Below are positions 35,482-43,321 of a DNA stretch of 64,000 nt, one piece after another; the first letter of the stretch is position 1; each line of letters opens with the position of its first letter. The position numbers were made by a program, and so were the translations under genes. A model generated the notes under the pieces. The model searched no databases and was not told the DNA's origin. It was given only the letters and a program-made list of their open reading frames with translations. This DNA comes from Nitrospirota bacterium (GTDB lineage Bacteria > Nitrospirota > 9FT-COMBO-42-15 > HDB-SIOI813), in NCBI GenBank assembly GCA_020846775.1, contig JADLDG010000097.1:1-64000 (forward strand), written 5' to 3'.

Positions 35482-36270
35482 TCAAGTCTTTCTTTTTCTG
35501 GTTACAAGTACCAGCATTGCCAGGGCCGATGTCAAAACCACTATACCGGTAACTTTCAATGTATTGAAGACATATCTTCTGCCCACGGGGTCGTAACTGA
35601 AGCAGAGGAGGATTGCCTTTCTTATAGACGGACCGCTCTTGCCGGCCGCCGCCTCAGTTATAGCCATTTCAAAGTCGAAGGGAAGAAAGCTCTGTCCGTA
35701 CAGGTATCGTGTAATATGCCCATCTCCTGATATGATAATTAGTGCAGAAGGGTGAAGGAAATCGTCCCCCTCGCGTTTATAGTTGAAGCCTACTGCGTCA
35801 GTCAGACGTTTAATCTCTGCAGCTTTCCCTGTTAGAAATCTCCAACCTTCATCGGGGAAGGGTCTTCCAATTGCCTTGAGGTAATCTCTCTTTACCCTTA
35901 CGGCATCCTCAGGTGTTTCGGAATCGTTAAAACTTATGGTTATAACGGAGAAGTCATCAAGCGGTTTGAGGCGCGTATTCTCTAACAACCTTGCAGTAGC
36001 CTCAAGTACAGTTGGACACAGGTTTATACAATTGTAATAGGCAAGAATAATTACAGTTGGACCTTTTATTAGTTCGGTCAATTTTACTGATCTGCCATCT
36101 TCTTCAATCAGGGAAATATCGAGGGGAATATTCCCCCCCGGTTTTTCATCTATACCGATTTGTTTTGTATCAACATCATGATGGCTGTCTGCTCTGTTAT
36201 AAACTTCAGAAAGGGCGGTCTCACTTAGGGAAAGAAGCATTATCGGTATTAACAGCAGATAAACTCCCAT
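35482..36270 (-). CDS. SCO1/SenC copper chaperone
   Basis: SCO proteins deliver copper to the CuA centre of subunit II. The 262-residue protein has an N-terminal signal or anchor. The thioredoxin-like core carries the copper motif CxxxCP in NCINLCPTV near residue 82 and the distant ligand His in DDFLHPSALIII. A C-terminal membrane helix lies near 238-256. It is the first gene of the oxidase operon, 18 bp before subunit I, behind a promoter at 36329-36358. Confidence 0.92.
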   Translation of the reverse strand: MGVYLLLIPIMLLSLSETALSEVYNRADSHHDVDTKQIGIDEKPGGNIPLDISLIEEDGRSVKLTELIKGPTVIILAYYNCINLCPTVLEATARLLENTRLKPLDDFSVITISFNDSETPEDAVRVKRDYLKAIGRPFPDEGWRFLTGKAAEIKRLTDAVGFNYKREGDDFLHPSALIIISGDGHITRYLYGQSFLPFDFEMAITEAAAGKSGPSIRKAILLCFSYDPVGRRYVFNTLKVTGIVVLTSALAMLVLVTRKRKT

Positions 36271-36328
36271 GTCTATTTACCAATACCTCTCAATTGCCCG
36301 CGTCTTAAAGCCAAGCTATTACCTAAAT

Positions 36329-36358
36329 AGTCTACTAGCGTCTCCCACCTGTTGTCAA
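36329..36358 (-). promoter_or_regulatory. Sigma-70-type promoter of the caa3 oxidase operon
   Basis: On the minus strand a perfect TTGACA (36353-36358) is followed after 18 bases by TAGACT (36329-36334). The SCO start codon lies about 60 bp downstream. Confidence 0.5.
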
Positions 36359-36419
36359 GGTTCAGGATTAATATTTTAATTACCTCCGGCGGATCGTTAA
36401 GTGTCCGGGATGTGCTTAT

Positions 36420-36443
36420 GATTGCAATTAGTTATTTGCAATC
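36420..36443. promoter_or_regulatory. GATTGCAA-N8-TTGCAATC inverted repeat, possible operator
   Basis: A perfect 8-bp inverted repeat with an 8-bp spacer lies in the 322-bp gap between the divergent oxidase operon and the AmpG-like gene. It could be a dimeric regulator site or a small hairpin. Apart from the oxidase promoter, the gap shows nothing else. Confidence 0.35.
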
Positions 36444-36592
36444 CTCACTGTTTTATGATTAAAATAGCGGCAAAAATTAATAATAAAGTGGATATGATAG
36501 CCGGGAAACTAATATCTCAACTTCATGGTCATCATCTGTTTTTGACACCATATCAGAAGGTTATTAACATCTGAAAACACAAAGGGCAAATT

Positions 36593-37855
36593 TTGTATAG
36601 ATCTGTCAGAAGCGATCTATTAAAGGTATTCACAAGCCGTAATATCTCTGTATTATTGTTTCTTGGATTTTCTTCAGGACTGCCGCTTGTCTTGACATCG
36701 GGCACATTGCAGGCATGGATGGCTGTTGCAGGTGTTGATCTTCGTTCAATCGGTATTTTCTCTCTAATCGGGCTTCCCTACACATTGAAGTTTCTGTGGG
36801 CACCTTTCATGGACAGGTATGTTCCGCCCCTTTTGGGAAGACGCAGGGGATGGATAATACTGACTCAATTGGGCATAAGCATTGGTGTGGTTCTAATGGG
36901 CCTCGGGTCACCAAAGGAAGAACTGCTCTACTTCGGTGTTATTGCCATGATGGTTGCCTTTTTTTCTGCATCACAGGATATTGTCAGTGATGCATACCGG
37001 ACTGACGTACTTATAGAACAGGAACGTGGATTAGGGGCCGCAGTGTTTGTTACCGGTTACCGCATTGCAATGCTTGTCGGCGGGGCAGTGGCGCTGGTTT
37101 TTTCCGACCAGATTGGGTGGAGAAATACATATCTGCTTATGGCAGGGCTGATGTTCATAGGGATTGCTGCTGCATTTTTCGGGAATGAACCTGACAACAA
37201 TATCGTTCCGCCCAGGACACTTAAGGAGGCAGTAGGGGGGCCTCTTACAGACTTCTTTTCCCGCAAAGGCGCCATTGTGATGCTGATCCTGATAGTGCTT
37301 TATAAGTTGTGTGATGCCTATGCCGGAACAATGACGACACCCTTCCTCATCAGAGGCATGGGATTTACTGCAACCGATGTCGGCACCATAAACAAGGGGT
37401 TGGGGCTTCTCTCTGTAATATTTGGCGCTATGGCAGGCGGTACTCTGATGGTTCGGCTCGGCCTTTTCCGCTCACTCCTGATCTTCGGGATATTGCAGGC
37501 ATTGTCTAATTTCTCATTTATGGCACTTGCATTGTATGGGAAGAGTTATGGAATGCTGATATTTGCCGTTGCCTTTGAGAACTTCAGCGGCGGGATGGGG
37601 ACAGCCTCGTTTATTGCCCTGCTCATGGCACTTTGTAATCACAGATACAGTGCTACTCAATATGCACTCCTGTCATCCCTGTCTGCACTCGGCAGAATCT
37701 TTCTGGCCCCAACATCCGGTTATCTGGTAGAGTCAGTTGGCTGGGCAAATTTCTTTATCATTACAGCCTTATTCGCCATCCCCGGATTGTGGCTATTATG
37801 TAGATACCGGGATATAATAACTGACATGAGGCAGACAACTGTCAGCAATGAGTGA
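36593..37855 (+). CDS. ampG: AmpG-like muropeptide permease (MFS)
   Basis: AmpG imports GlcNAc-anhydroMurNAc-peptides from the periplasm for recycling. The 420-residue protein has about twelve membrane segments and matches AmpG closely at the N-terminus: LGFSSGLPLVLTSGTLQAWM, GLPYTLKFLWAPFMDRY and FSASQDIVSDAYRTDVL. It is shorter than E. coli AmpG (491), which has two extra helices. The start is TTG, with AAAGGG six bases upstream and a stop just before it in frame. The 3' end runs into a GCAATGAG repeat, giving the terminal TVSNE. NagZ, NagA, AnmK and MurQ are encoded in the same window. Confidence 0.92.
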   Translation: MYRSVRSDLLKVFTSRNISVLLFLGFSSGLPLVLTSGTLQAWMAVAGVDLRSIGIFSLIGLPYTLKFLWAPFMDRYVPPLLGRRRGWIILTQLGISIGVVLMGLGSPKEELLYFGVIAMMVAFFSASQDIVSDAYRTDVLIEQERGLGAAVFVTGYRIAMLVGGAVALVFSDQIGWRNTYLLMAGLMFIGIAAAFFGNEPDNNIVPPRTLKEAVGGPLTDFFSRKGAIVMLILIVLYKLCDAYAGTMTTPFLIRGMGFTATDVGTINKGLGLLSVIFGAMAGGTLMVRLGLFRSLLIFGILQALSNFSFMALALYGKSYGMLIFAVAFENFSGGMGTASFIALLMALCNHRYSATQYALLSSLSALGRIFLAPTSGYLVESVGWANFFIITALFAIPGLWLLCRYRDIITDMRQTTVSNE

Positions 37856-37890
37856 AGAAGCAATGAGTCGAAAGCAATGAGCAATGAGAA
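37843..37890 (+). repeat. GCAATGAG-type oriented repeat at ampG 3' end
   Basis: Four GCAATGAG words lie in tandem with short spacers, starting inside the last ampG codons. The orientation is that of transcription. This is one of the two largest clusters of the family. Confidence 0.65.
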
Positions 37891-37936
37891 TGAAATAAAA
37901 AAACACTATCTCATTCAGGGAGAGGGGAAGGCCAGT

Positions 37937-37971
37937 CCTGAGAGTATTCGAAGGAGTGAGGGTGGGTTTTT
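37937..37971 (+). repeat. G-rich leader repeat, copy 1
   Basis: CCTGAGAG-N4-CGAAGGAGTGAGGGTGGG-TTTT. It nearly matches 39643-39677, and its second half matches 49801-49822 on the other strand. It lies 15 bp before the SagB-like start codon, in the leader. Confidence 0.65.
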
Positions 37972-37986
37972 GTAAGGAGATTCATT

Positions 37987-39624
37987 ATGGACAGAGAAAA
38001 CAGCATACAGAAGGTTATAGAATATCACGAGCGCACCAAGCACTACCCGGATCGTTATGCAAGATCTCCAGGTGAACTCGATTGGGCAAACCAACCCGCT
38101 CCGTTCATGAGATACGAGGGCGCTCCCGTACTTGATATCCCTTTTATAGCAAAGGACCAGGAGACCAATTATTATGGGATATACGACAGGAGTGGAAATC
38201 CATCGAAAGATTTTTCTTTTGAAAACATTGGCGCCTTTCTTGAGTTGTCTGTTGGTCTTTCTGCATGGAAATCAATATCTGGAGATACATGGGCACTGCG
38301 TATCAATCCATCAAGCGGCAATCTCCATCCAACAGAGGTTCATCTCATCCTACCTCCGCTGAAGGAATCTGAGAATTGCGGCGGAGTTTATCACTATAAT
38401 CCATACCGGCATATTGTTGAGTGGCGTGCAACATTTGATAATTCATTATGGTCAAAGCTAATATCGCATTTCAGGACAGATGGTTTTTTAGTTGCACTGA
38501 GCAGCATCTATTGGAGGGAGGCATGGAAATACGGGGAGCGGGCGTTCCGGTATTGTAATCATGATGTAGGGCATGCAGTGGCGTGTATGAGCTTCGCAGC
38601 TAATCTTTCTGGTTGGAAGGTAACATACCTTAATGCACTTTCAGACTCAGACGTGGAAACGATGCTGGGCTTCCATAAAACACCATGGATAGAACATGAG
38701 AAGGAAGAGGCAGACCTGATCTGTTTTGTTCACAGGTCATCAGAGGCAGACATAGCGGTGGATATCCCTGAAGATATTATATCTATATTCAAAAAACTTC
38801 CCTTTATCGGGGACCCGTCTTTTCTTAGTGAAGATCATGTCGTATGGGAAGTGATTGATGAGGTTTCAGCAGCAACTGTCAAGCCCGCTGCTGATAAGAA
38901 GGAATTTATATATAATGAAGATGAATTTATTGAACGGGAAATCACCGGGGTTAATGCGGCAGCTATCATACGCCAGAGGAGGAGCGGACAATCGTATGAT
39001 GGAGAGGCGTCAATCAGCAGGAATGATTTTCTGGCGATACTCGATAAGACTATCCCTCGTAAAAATTGTGCGCCGTTTGATGCCGGTATTGGCAATGTCT
39101 CTGTTAATCTCCTTATATTTGCTCATCGTGTAACAGGACTTGACCCTGGATTATATATTTTGTTTAGAAATAAAGGGGATGTTGCAGAGTTCAAACGCAA
39201 ATGCACAGCTGATTTATTATGGGAGATAGTTAGTGATGTGCCGGATACTCTGCCATTATATTTGCTGAAAAAAGGGGATTTCAGGCAAAAAGCATCTTAT
39301 TATAGCTGTGATCAGGAGATAGCAGGAGACGGTGTGTTTTCCGCAGGGATGATAGCGAAGTTCAAAGCGAATATAGAGGATGAACCGCACGCATACAGGC
39401 GCCTCTTCTGGGAGGCAGGGATGATTGGACAGGTGCTATATCTTGAGGCAGAGGCGCATTCTCTGCGCGGTACTGGCATAGGATGTTACTATGATGACCT
39501 TGTGCACCAGTTGTTGGGGTTTACTGACAATACTTATCAGGATATTTATCATTTTACAGTCGGAAAGGCGCTGGAAGACACAAGGATAACAACGCTTTCC
39601 CCATACGGCCATTTGAAGAGATAG
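37987..39624 (+). CDS. Double-domain SagB/ThcOx-type nitroreductase-like oxidoreductase
   Basis: A 545-residue protein made of two nitroreductase-fold halves. The first (about 70-260) carries the SagB family marks LRINPSSGNLHPTEVHLILP and YCNHDVGHAVACMSFAA, typical of an FMN-binding oxidase. The second (about 315-530) begins IRQRRSGQSYDG and ends near GIGCYYDDLVHQLLGF. SagB-type enzymes oxidise azolines in peptide natural products, but stand-alone tandem versions are common in bacteria and their substrate is unknown. No cyclodehydratase or precursor gene was recognised beside it. The ATG has AAGGAG about 8 bases upstream. nagA follows after 56 bp. Confidence 0.87.
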   Translation: MDRENSIQKVIEYHERTKHYPDRYARSPGELDWANQPAPFMRYEGAPVLDIPFIAKDQETNYYGIYDRSGNPSKDFSFENIGAFLELSVGLSAWKSISGDTWALRINPSSGNLHPTEVHLILPPLKESENCGGVYHYNPYRHIVEWRATFDNSLWSKLISHFRTDGFLVALSSIYWREAWKYGERAFRYCNHDVGHAVACMSFAANLSGWKVTYLNALSDSDVETMLGFHKTPWIEHEKEEADLICFVHRSSEADIAVDIPEDIISIFKKLPFIGDPSFLSEDHVVWEVIDEVSAATVKPAADKKEFIYNEDEFIEREITGVNAAAIIRQRRSGQSYDGEASISRNDFLAILDKTIPRKNCAPFDAGIGNVSVNLLIFAHRVTGLDPGLYILFRNKGDVAEFKRKCTADLLWEIVSDVPDTLPLYLLKKGDFRQKASYYSCDQEIAGDGVFSAGMIAKFKANIEDEPHAYRRLFWEAGMIGQVLYLEAEAHSLRGTGIGCYYDDLVHQLLGFTDNTYQDIYHFTVGKALEDTRITTLSPYGHLKR

Positions 39625-39642
39625 CAGATGAGAATACCCTCC

Positions 39643-39677
39643 CCTGAGAGAAATCGAAGGGGTGGGGATGGGATTTT
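39643..39677 (+). repeat. G-rich leader repeat, copy 2
   Basis: CCTGAGAG-N4-CGAAGGGGTGGGGATGGG-ATTTT, the partner of 37937-37971. It ends three bases before the nagA TTG start, and its GGGATGGGA is placed as the ribosome-binding site. Confidence 0.65.
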
Positions 39678-39680
39678 AGA

Positions 39681-40577
39681 TTGAAGACTATAGACATTCA
39701 TACTCACGGAATCGGTGGCTTTGACACCAGGACATCCAATCCTGAAGACATAATCAGGATGGCTGAGATACAGGAATCCCTTGGCGTTACAGCTATTATT
39801 CCTGCAATATATCCAGACACGATAGAAATTATGCGTGAGAATATAATGGCAGTGAAAATGGCGATGGAAGTGCAAAGGTCAAGAGAGGCGGCAGGCAGCG
39901 CCGGCCTTCATGGCCGGACTAAATATGCTGCTATCCTGGGTGTCCATCTTGAAGGGCCATTTCTCAATTCTGCCAAATGCGGTGCGCTGATATCCACATC
40001 ATTCATTGAACCGACTGAATCAAATCTAAGACATCTAATTGCAGGTTACGAAGATATGATAAAGATAATCACTATCGCCCCAGAGCTGAATGGTGCCGTA
40101 AAGCTTATCAGAAAGATATCTGACATGGGGATTATTGCAAGCATGGGGCATTCAGATGCAACGTTTTCTGAGGCAGAGCAGGGCTTCAATGCAGGGGCAA
40201 AGGGCATCACCCACATATTCAATGCCATGCGCGGCTTTCACCACAGAGAGCCCGGGATAGCTGGTTTTGGACTCCTCAACAAAGATGTCTTTATCGAGGT
40301 TATAGCAGACCCTCATCATCTTAATGTGAAGACACTTGAACTTATATTCAGGATAAAGAATCCGGATAAAATAGTCATTATTTCAGATTCAGTAAAATGG
40401 ACGGAGATGTCAGGGGATGGCACAGGACGTGGCGCTATAAATGATGCCGGAACTCTTCAGGGAGGGTCAATGGGCATTACAGAATCGTCACGTAGATTAA
40501 TAAAACATGGGTTCGATGAAGAGATTGTTAAGACACTTATAACAGCAAACCCGCTAAAATATCTTTCACGACCTTAG
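39681..40577 (+). CDS. nagA: N-acetylglucosamine-6-phosphate deacetylase (NagA-like)
   Basis: NagA removes acetyl from GlcNAc-6-phosphate so that amino sugar can re-enter cell-wall synthesis. The 298-residue protein has the metal-binding pattern of the amidohydrolase family: DIHTHGIGG at the N-terminus, HLEGPF near 94, GHSDA near 157, HIFNAM near 179 and the catalytic Asp in IISDSVKW. It lacks the usual N-terminal beta domain and ends earlier than the roughly 380-residue enzymes, so it is a trimmed form. The start is TTG, with a G-rich Shine-Dalgarno from the repeat just upstream. Uma2 follows after 8 bp. Confidence 0.85.
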   Translation: MKTIDIHTHGIGGFDTRTSNPEDIIRMAEIQESLGVTAIIPAIYPDTIEIMRENIMAVKMAMEVQRSREAAGSAGLHGRTKYAAILGVHLEGPFLNSAKCGALISTSFIEPTESNLRHLIAGYEDMIKIITIAPELNGAVKLIRKISDMGIIASMGHSDATFSEAEQGFNAGAKGITHIFNAMRGFHHREPGIAGFGLLNKDVFIEVIADPHHLNVKTLELIFRIKNPDKIVIISDSVKWTEMSGDGTGRGAINDAGTLQGGSMGITESSRRLIKHGFDEEIVKTLITANPLKYLSRP

Positions 40578-40585
40578 CTACGAAC

Positions 40586-41137
40586 ATGGCATTACCGCAA
40601 AGAAAAAAGGTTTACACTTACGCGGACTATGAGAAACTTCCTGAAGGGGCGCCGTATCAGTTGATTGGAGGTAATCTCGTAAAGGAACCGGCACCTGTAC
40701 CATATCATCAGATTTTATCAAAAAGGCTCGCACTTGAACTTGCAACTTTTGTAGAAAAAAACGTACTTGGGGAGGTCCTATATGCCCCTACTGATGTATA
40801 TTTTTCCGAGAAAGAGGTATATCAGCCGGATATTTTGTTTATATCAAAAGAGAGGATGAACATCATAGGAGAGAAAAATATCGAGGCAGCGCCTGATCTC
40901 ATCATTGAAATACTCTCTCCATCTTCCGCCTACTATGATCTAAGACACAAGATGCGCGTTTATGAGGCATCCGGTGTAAAAGAATACTGGGTTGTTGACC
41001 CTATAGAAAAGGATATCGAGGTCTATCAGAATATAAATGGTGGGTTCAGGTTAGTCAATAAAGCCTGCCAAAGCGGTGTTATCCACTCAGTACTCCTTGA
41101 GGGGTTTGCTGTTGAACTGGAAAAGATCCTCAGGTAG
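40586..41137 (+). CDS. Uma2 family (DUF820) putative endonuclease
   Basis: A 183-residue protein of the Uma2 family with the PD-(D/E)XK fold. The active-site pattern is visible: QPDILFIS, PDLIIEILSPSSAYYDLRHK and EYWVVDP. These proteins are common in mobile and accessory DNA and their role is not settled. Its 3' end abuts the remains of a RAYT transposase on the opposite strand. It is 8 bp after nagA and may be a passenger in that transcript. Confidence 0.87.
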   Translation: MALPQRKKVYTYADYEKLPEGAPYQLIGGNLVKEPAPVPYHQILSKRLALELATFVEKNVLGEVLYAPTDVYFSEKEVYQPDILFISKERMNIIGEKNIEAAPDLIIEILSPSSAYYDLRHKMRVYEASGVKEYWVVDPIEKDIEVYQNINGGFRLVNKACQSGVIHSVLLEGFAVELEKILR

Positions 41138-41138
41138 A

Positions 41139-41468
41139 GGGCGATTCAATTTCATCTCAAGGTATTCAATGAATGTCTCACTTCCTAATGGTCTGCCGAC
41201 CTTCTCATGAAAACGAATCACCTCATCTGTTTTTTTGTTAATGCCTCCTGATAGAAACCTCCGCCAGTCCCCTGCGATATCTATCAGGGGTTTGACATTT
41301 ACCAGTGCGTCATCTTGACCTGAAATGTGTGCAGATGCACTGCTCTGCCATAAGCTTTATATATAATTCATAGTCCTCGTTGAAGAAAAATGTCTTCTGC
41401 CGACGATTCCCTCGCTGCGTTATATGGTGGGGGAGTCCACCTGCAACAACACGCCTTATTCTTGCCAT
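41139..41468 (-). pseudogene. Decayed REP-associated tyrosine transposase (RAYT, IS200/IS605-like)
   Basis: From an ATG at 41468 the minus strand reads MARIRRVVAGGLPHHITQRG, the characteristic RAYT N-terminus, and continues to about CICTHFRSR before a stop. In another frame it continues as ALVNVKPLIDIAGDWRRFLS and then GRPLGSETFIEYLEMK, the typical RAYT C-terminus. The centre, including the NHVH-type metal site and the catalytic tyrosine region, is missing. The gene is therefore broken by an internal deletion and frame change. The following 41469-41947 holds no convincing gene: only a 51-codon frame at 41505-41660, without recognisable content. Confidence 0.8.
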
Positions 41469-41947
41469 ATTAATTACTCGATTAGTTGTGGGGGTATTGA
41501 ATAAATGAGTACTAAAAATGAATTTAAAGAGTTATCATTGCAGGTTTTATGCCTTGTTAGAAAGAAGGATATCAGGTATTCTTATCTAAGCAAGAAGAGA
41601 GTTAAGTATGGTGTCCCCGGAATTGCCGGAATGTCAAGAGGAAAACGGAATTGCCCATAAAATTTAAATATGACTAACATCGCAAATAGCGTATCAGTCA
41701 TTTGAATAATAATTTGTTGAAAGAAGCATAGGATTATAACAGGACTAATATTACAAATCGAGCACTATTCATTTGCAAAATATATTTATAGCTATCAGAT
41801 ATGTCAATAATCTTCAAGCGCTATTGACCGGATCAAAACTTTCTGCTACGGTTCTGTAACTGACTAATACCGAACTATAAACTGTCTAATAACTGGTCAG
41901 GCGTATGCGACACCGCCTTTAAATGTCGCAACAAAAAGGAGATCGCC

Positions 41948-42499
41948 ATGAGTCAATACCAAATCGCCGTTGTCGTCGGCAGCCTTCGCAAAGATTCTTT
42001 CAACCGGAAGCTAGCTAACGCCATTGTAAAACTGGCGCCACCGGAGTTTTCGTTCAAGCAAGTGCAAATCAGCGACTTGCCGCTCTACAACCAGGACGAC
42101 GACGAGAATCAGGCCGAATCCGTCAAGCGACTAAAGGCCGAAATCGCGGCAGCCCAGGGTCTTCTGTTCGTCACGGCCGAATACAACCGTTCGATCCCTG
42201 GGGTGCTCAAGAACGCGATTGACCACGCCTCGCGCCCCTATGGCCAGAACGCTTGGGCGGGCAAGCCCGCTGGCGTGTTGGGTGCTTCGATCGGTGTCAT
42301 CGGCACGTCCATGGCTCAACAGCATTTGCGCAATGTTCTCGCGTACTTGGACGTGCCGACGCTTGGCCAACCCGAAGCATTCATCCATGCAAAGGATGGG
42401 TTGTTTGACGAGGTCGGTAACATCGGTGCAGACAGCAAGGAATTCCTACAGAACTGGATAAACCGCTATGTCGCGTGGGTGAAAAAACACGCTGGCTGA
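41948..42499 (+). CDS. NAD(P)H-dependent FMN reductase (ChrR/azoreductase-like), cassette gene
   Basis: A flavodoxin-like reductase of 183 residues that uses NAD(P)H to reduce FMN, quinones, azo dyes or chromate. The FMN-binding loop GSLRKDSFNRKLA is at residue 12, the LFVTAEYNRSIPGVLKNAID block near 75, and GVIGTSMAQQHLRN follows. Base composition and codon use (many GCC, CGC, GTC, GGC) are visibly richer in G+C than in neighbouring genes, a sign of transfer. AAGGAG precedes the ATG. An attC site of integron type lies 95 bp downstream, so the gene seems to be the coding part of an integron cassette. Confidence 0.9.
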   Translation: MSQYQIAVVVGSLRKDSFNRKLANAIVKLAPPEFSFKQVQISDLPLYNQDDDENQAESVKRLKAEIAAAQGLLFVTAEYNRSIPGVLKNAIDHASRPYGQNAWAGKPAGVLGASIGVIGTSMAQQHLRNVLAYLDVPTLGQPEAFIHAKDGLFDEVGNIGADSKEFLQNWINRYVAWVKKHAG

Positions 42500-42594
42500 T
42501 ACAGTAAAAACACGCCAAAATATTATTGCAGCGGAGCCGGGTCACGAGGGCAAGTCTCATAGGATAGCTTAGACACGGTTCCTCTGTGGTTTTC

Positions 42595-42658
42595 GCCTAA
42601 CCCTGCATTCGAGCGGGACGTGCAAAAAGCCGCACGCCCCTCAATTTGAACGTTAGAC
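42595..42658 (+). other. Integron attC recombination site
   Basis: A 64-bp site begins with the inverse core GCCTAAC (RYYYAAC, 42595-42601) and ends with the core GTTAGAC (GTTRRRY, 42652-42658). Between them GAGCGGGACGTGC and GCACGCCCCTC can pair with unpaired extra bases, the folded attC form recognised by integron integrase. The site follows the FMN reductase gene directly. No integrase gene or second attC is seen here, so it appears to be a single or remnant cassette. Confidence 0.75.
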
Positions 42659-42763
42659 AATAAAAATAATTAAATAACCACCAAAAAATCCAGCTGACGG
42701 CGCAATGTATCTTTCAACCCCTGACATAAGTTAGTCTGTCGCAGACAATTTACAAAATTAAAA

Positions 42764-42792
42764 TTGACAGGTAAGTCTCATATTGCTAATCT
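42764..42792 (+). promoter_or_regulatory. Candidate sigma-70 promoter for the DUF3617 gene
   Basis: A perfect TTGACA (42764-42769) is followed after 17 bases by a poor -10, TAATCT (42787-42792). The DUF3617 ATG is 58 bp further on. Of the 350-bp gap (42500-42849), this and the attC site are the only features recognised. Confidence 0.4.
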
Positions 42793-42849
42793 ACCCGAAA
42801 TAATCCAGATTCATATAGATGGAGTTCGAATGGAAAGGAGAAAAACAGT

Positions 42850-43278
42850 ATGAAAAGAATGGTTTTGTTGATCTTGTCAGTCAGCCTTTTATTTGTTTCT
42901 CATATCTCTGTTGCAGCGGGAGGTCCGGATTTTCATGAGGGTCTTTGGGAGATTACAAGCGTCTCGGAAATGCCCGGTATGCCTGCTATGCCTTCGGTTA
43001 AACAAAACCAGTGCATGACCAATAAAGACTATGTCCCGCACAGCAAAGAGGAAAAGGATTCTTCATGCACAGTCAGCGACCTCAAGACAAGTGGTAATAC
43101 CGTTACATGGAAAATGATATGCAAGTCAAAAGAGGGTGATATGGATGGAAAAGGAACAATCACTTATAGTAAAGATAAGTTAGACGGCAGCTCTGTCATC
43201 AACATGCAGATGCCGGGGATGGGCAAGATGCAAATTAAAAACAAGTTGACAGGGCGCAGGATCGGCAATTGTAAATAG
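42850..43278 (+). CDS. DUF3617 family exported protein
   Basis: A 142-residue periplasmic protein with a clear signal peptide (cleavage after SVAA, near 23). The body has FHEGLWEITSVSEMPGMP at the start and conserved cysteines (QCMTNKD, SSCTVSD, MICKSK), the pattern of DUF3617 (PF12276). Function is unknown. AAAGGAG lies upstream of the ATG. It sits between the attC site and anmK, which is convergent, so it may be part of the transferred segment, but its composition looks like the host's. Confidence 0.8.
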   Translation: MKRMVLLILSVSLLFVSHISVAAGGPDFHEGLWEITSVSEMPGMPAMPSVKQNQCMTNKDYVPHSKEEKDSSCTVSDLKTSGNTVTWKMICKSKEGDMDGKGTITYSKDKLDGSSVINMQMPGMGKMQIKNKLTGRRIGNCK

Positions 43279-43321
43279 ATGTGACCAACGGCATGAATGC
43301 CAGAGCTTCCAAGGATTATCC

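Noticed and set aside
41601-41607. GTTAAGT, a match to the attC core GTTRRRY upstream of the FMN reductase gene
   Set aside because: No inverse core or complementary arms accompany it, so it is a chance 7-mer rather than the 5' cassette boundary.
41505-41660. A 51-codon frame in the gap before the FMN reductase gene, starting MSTKNEFKELSLQVL
   Set aside because: Although GGGGG precedes its ATG, it has no recognisable family and lies in a relic-rich region. Too little evidence to call a gene.
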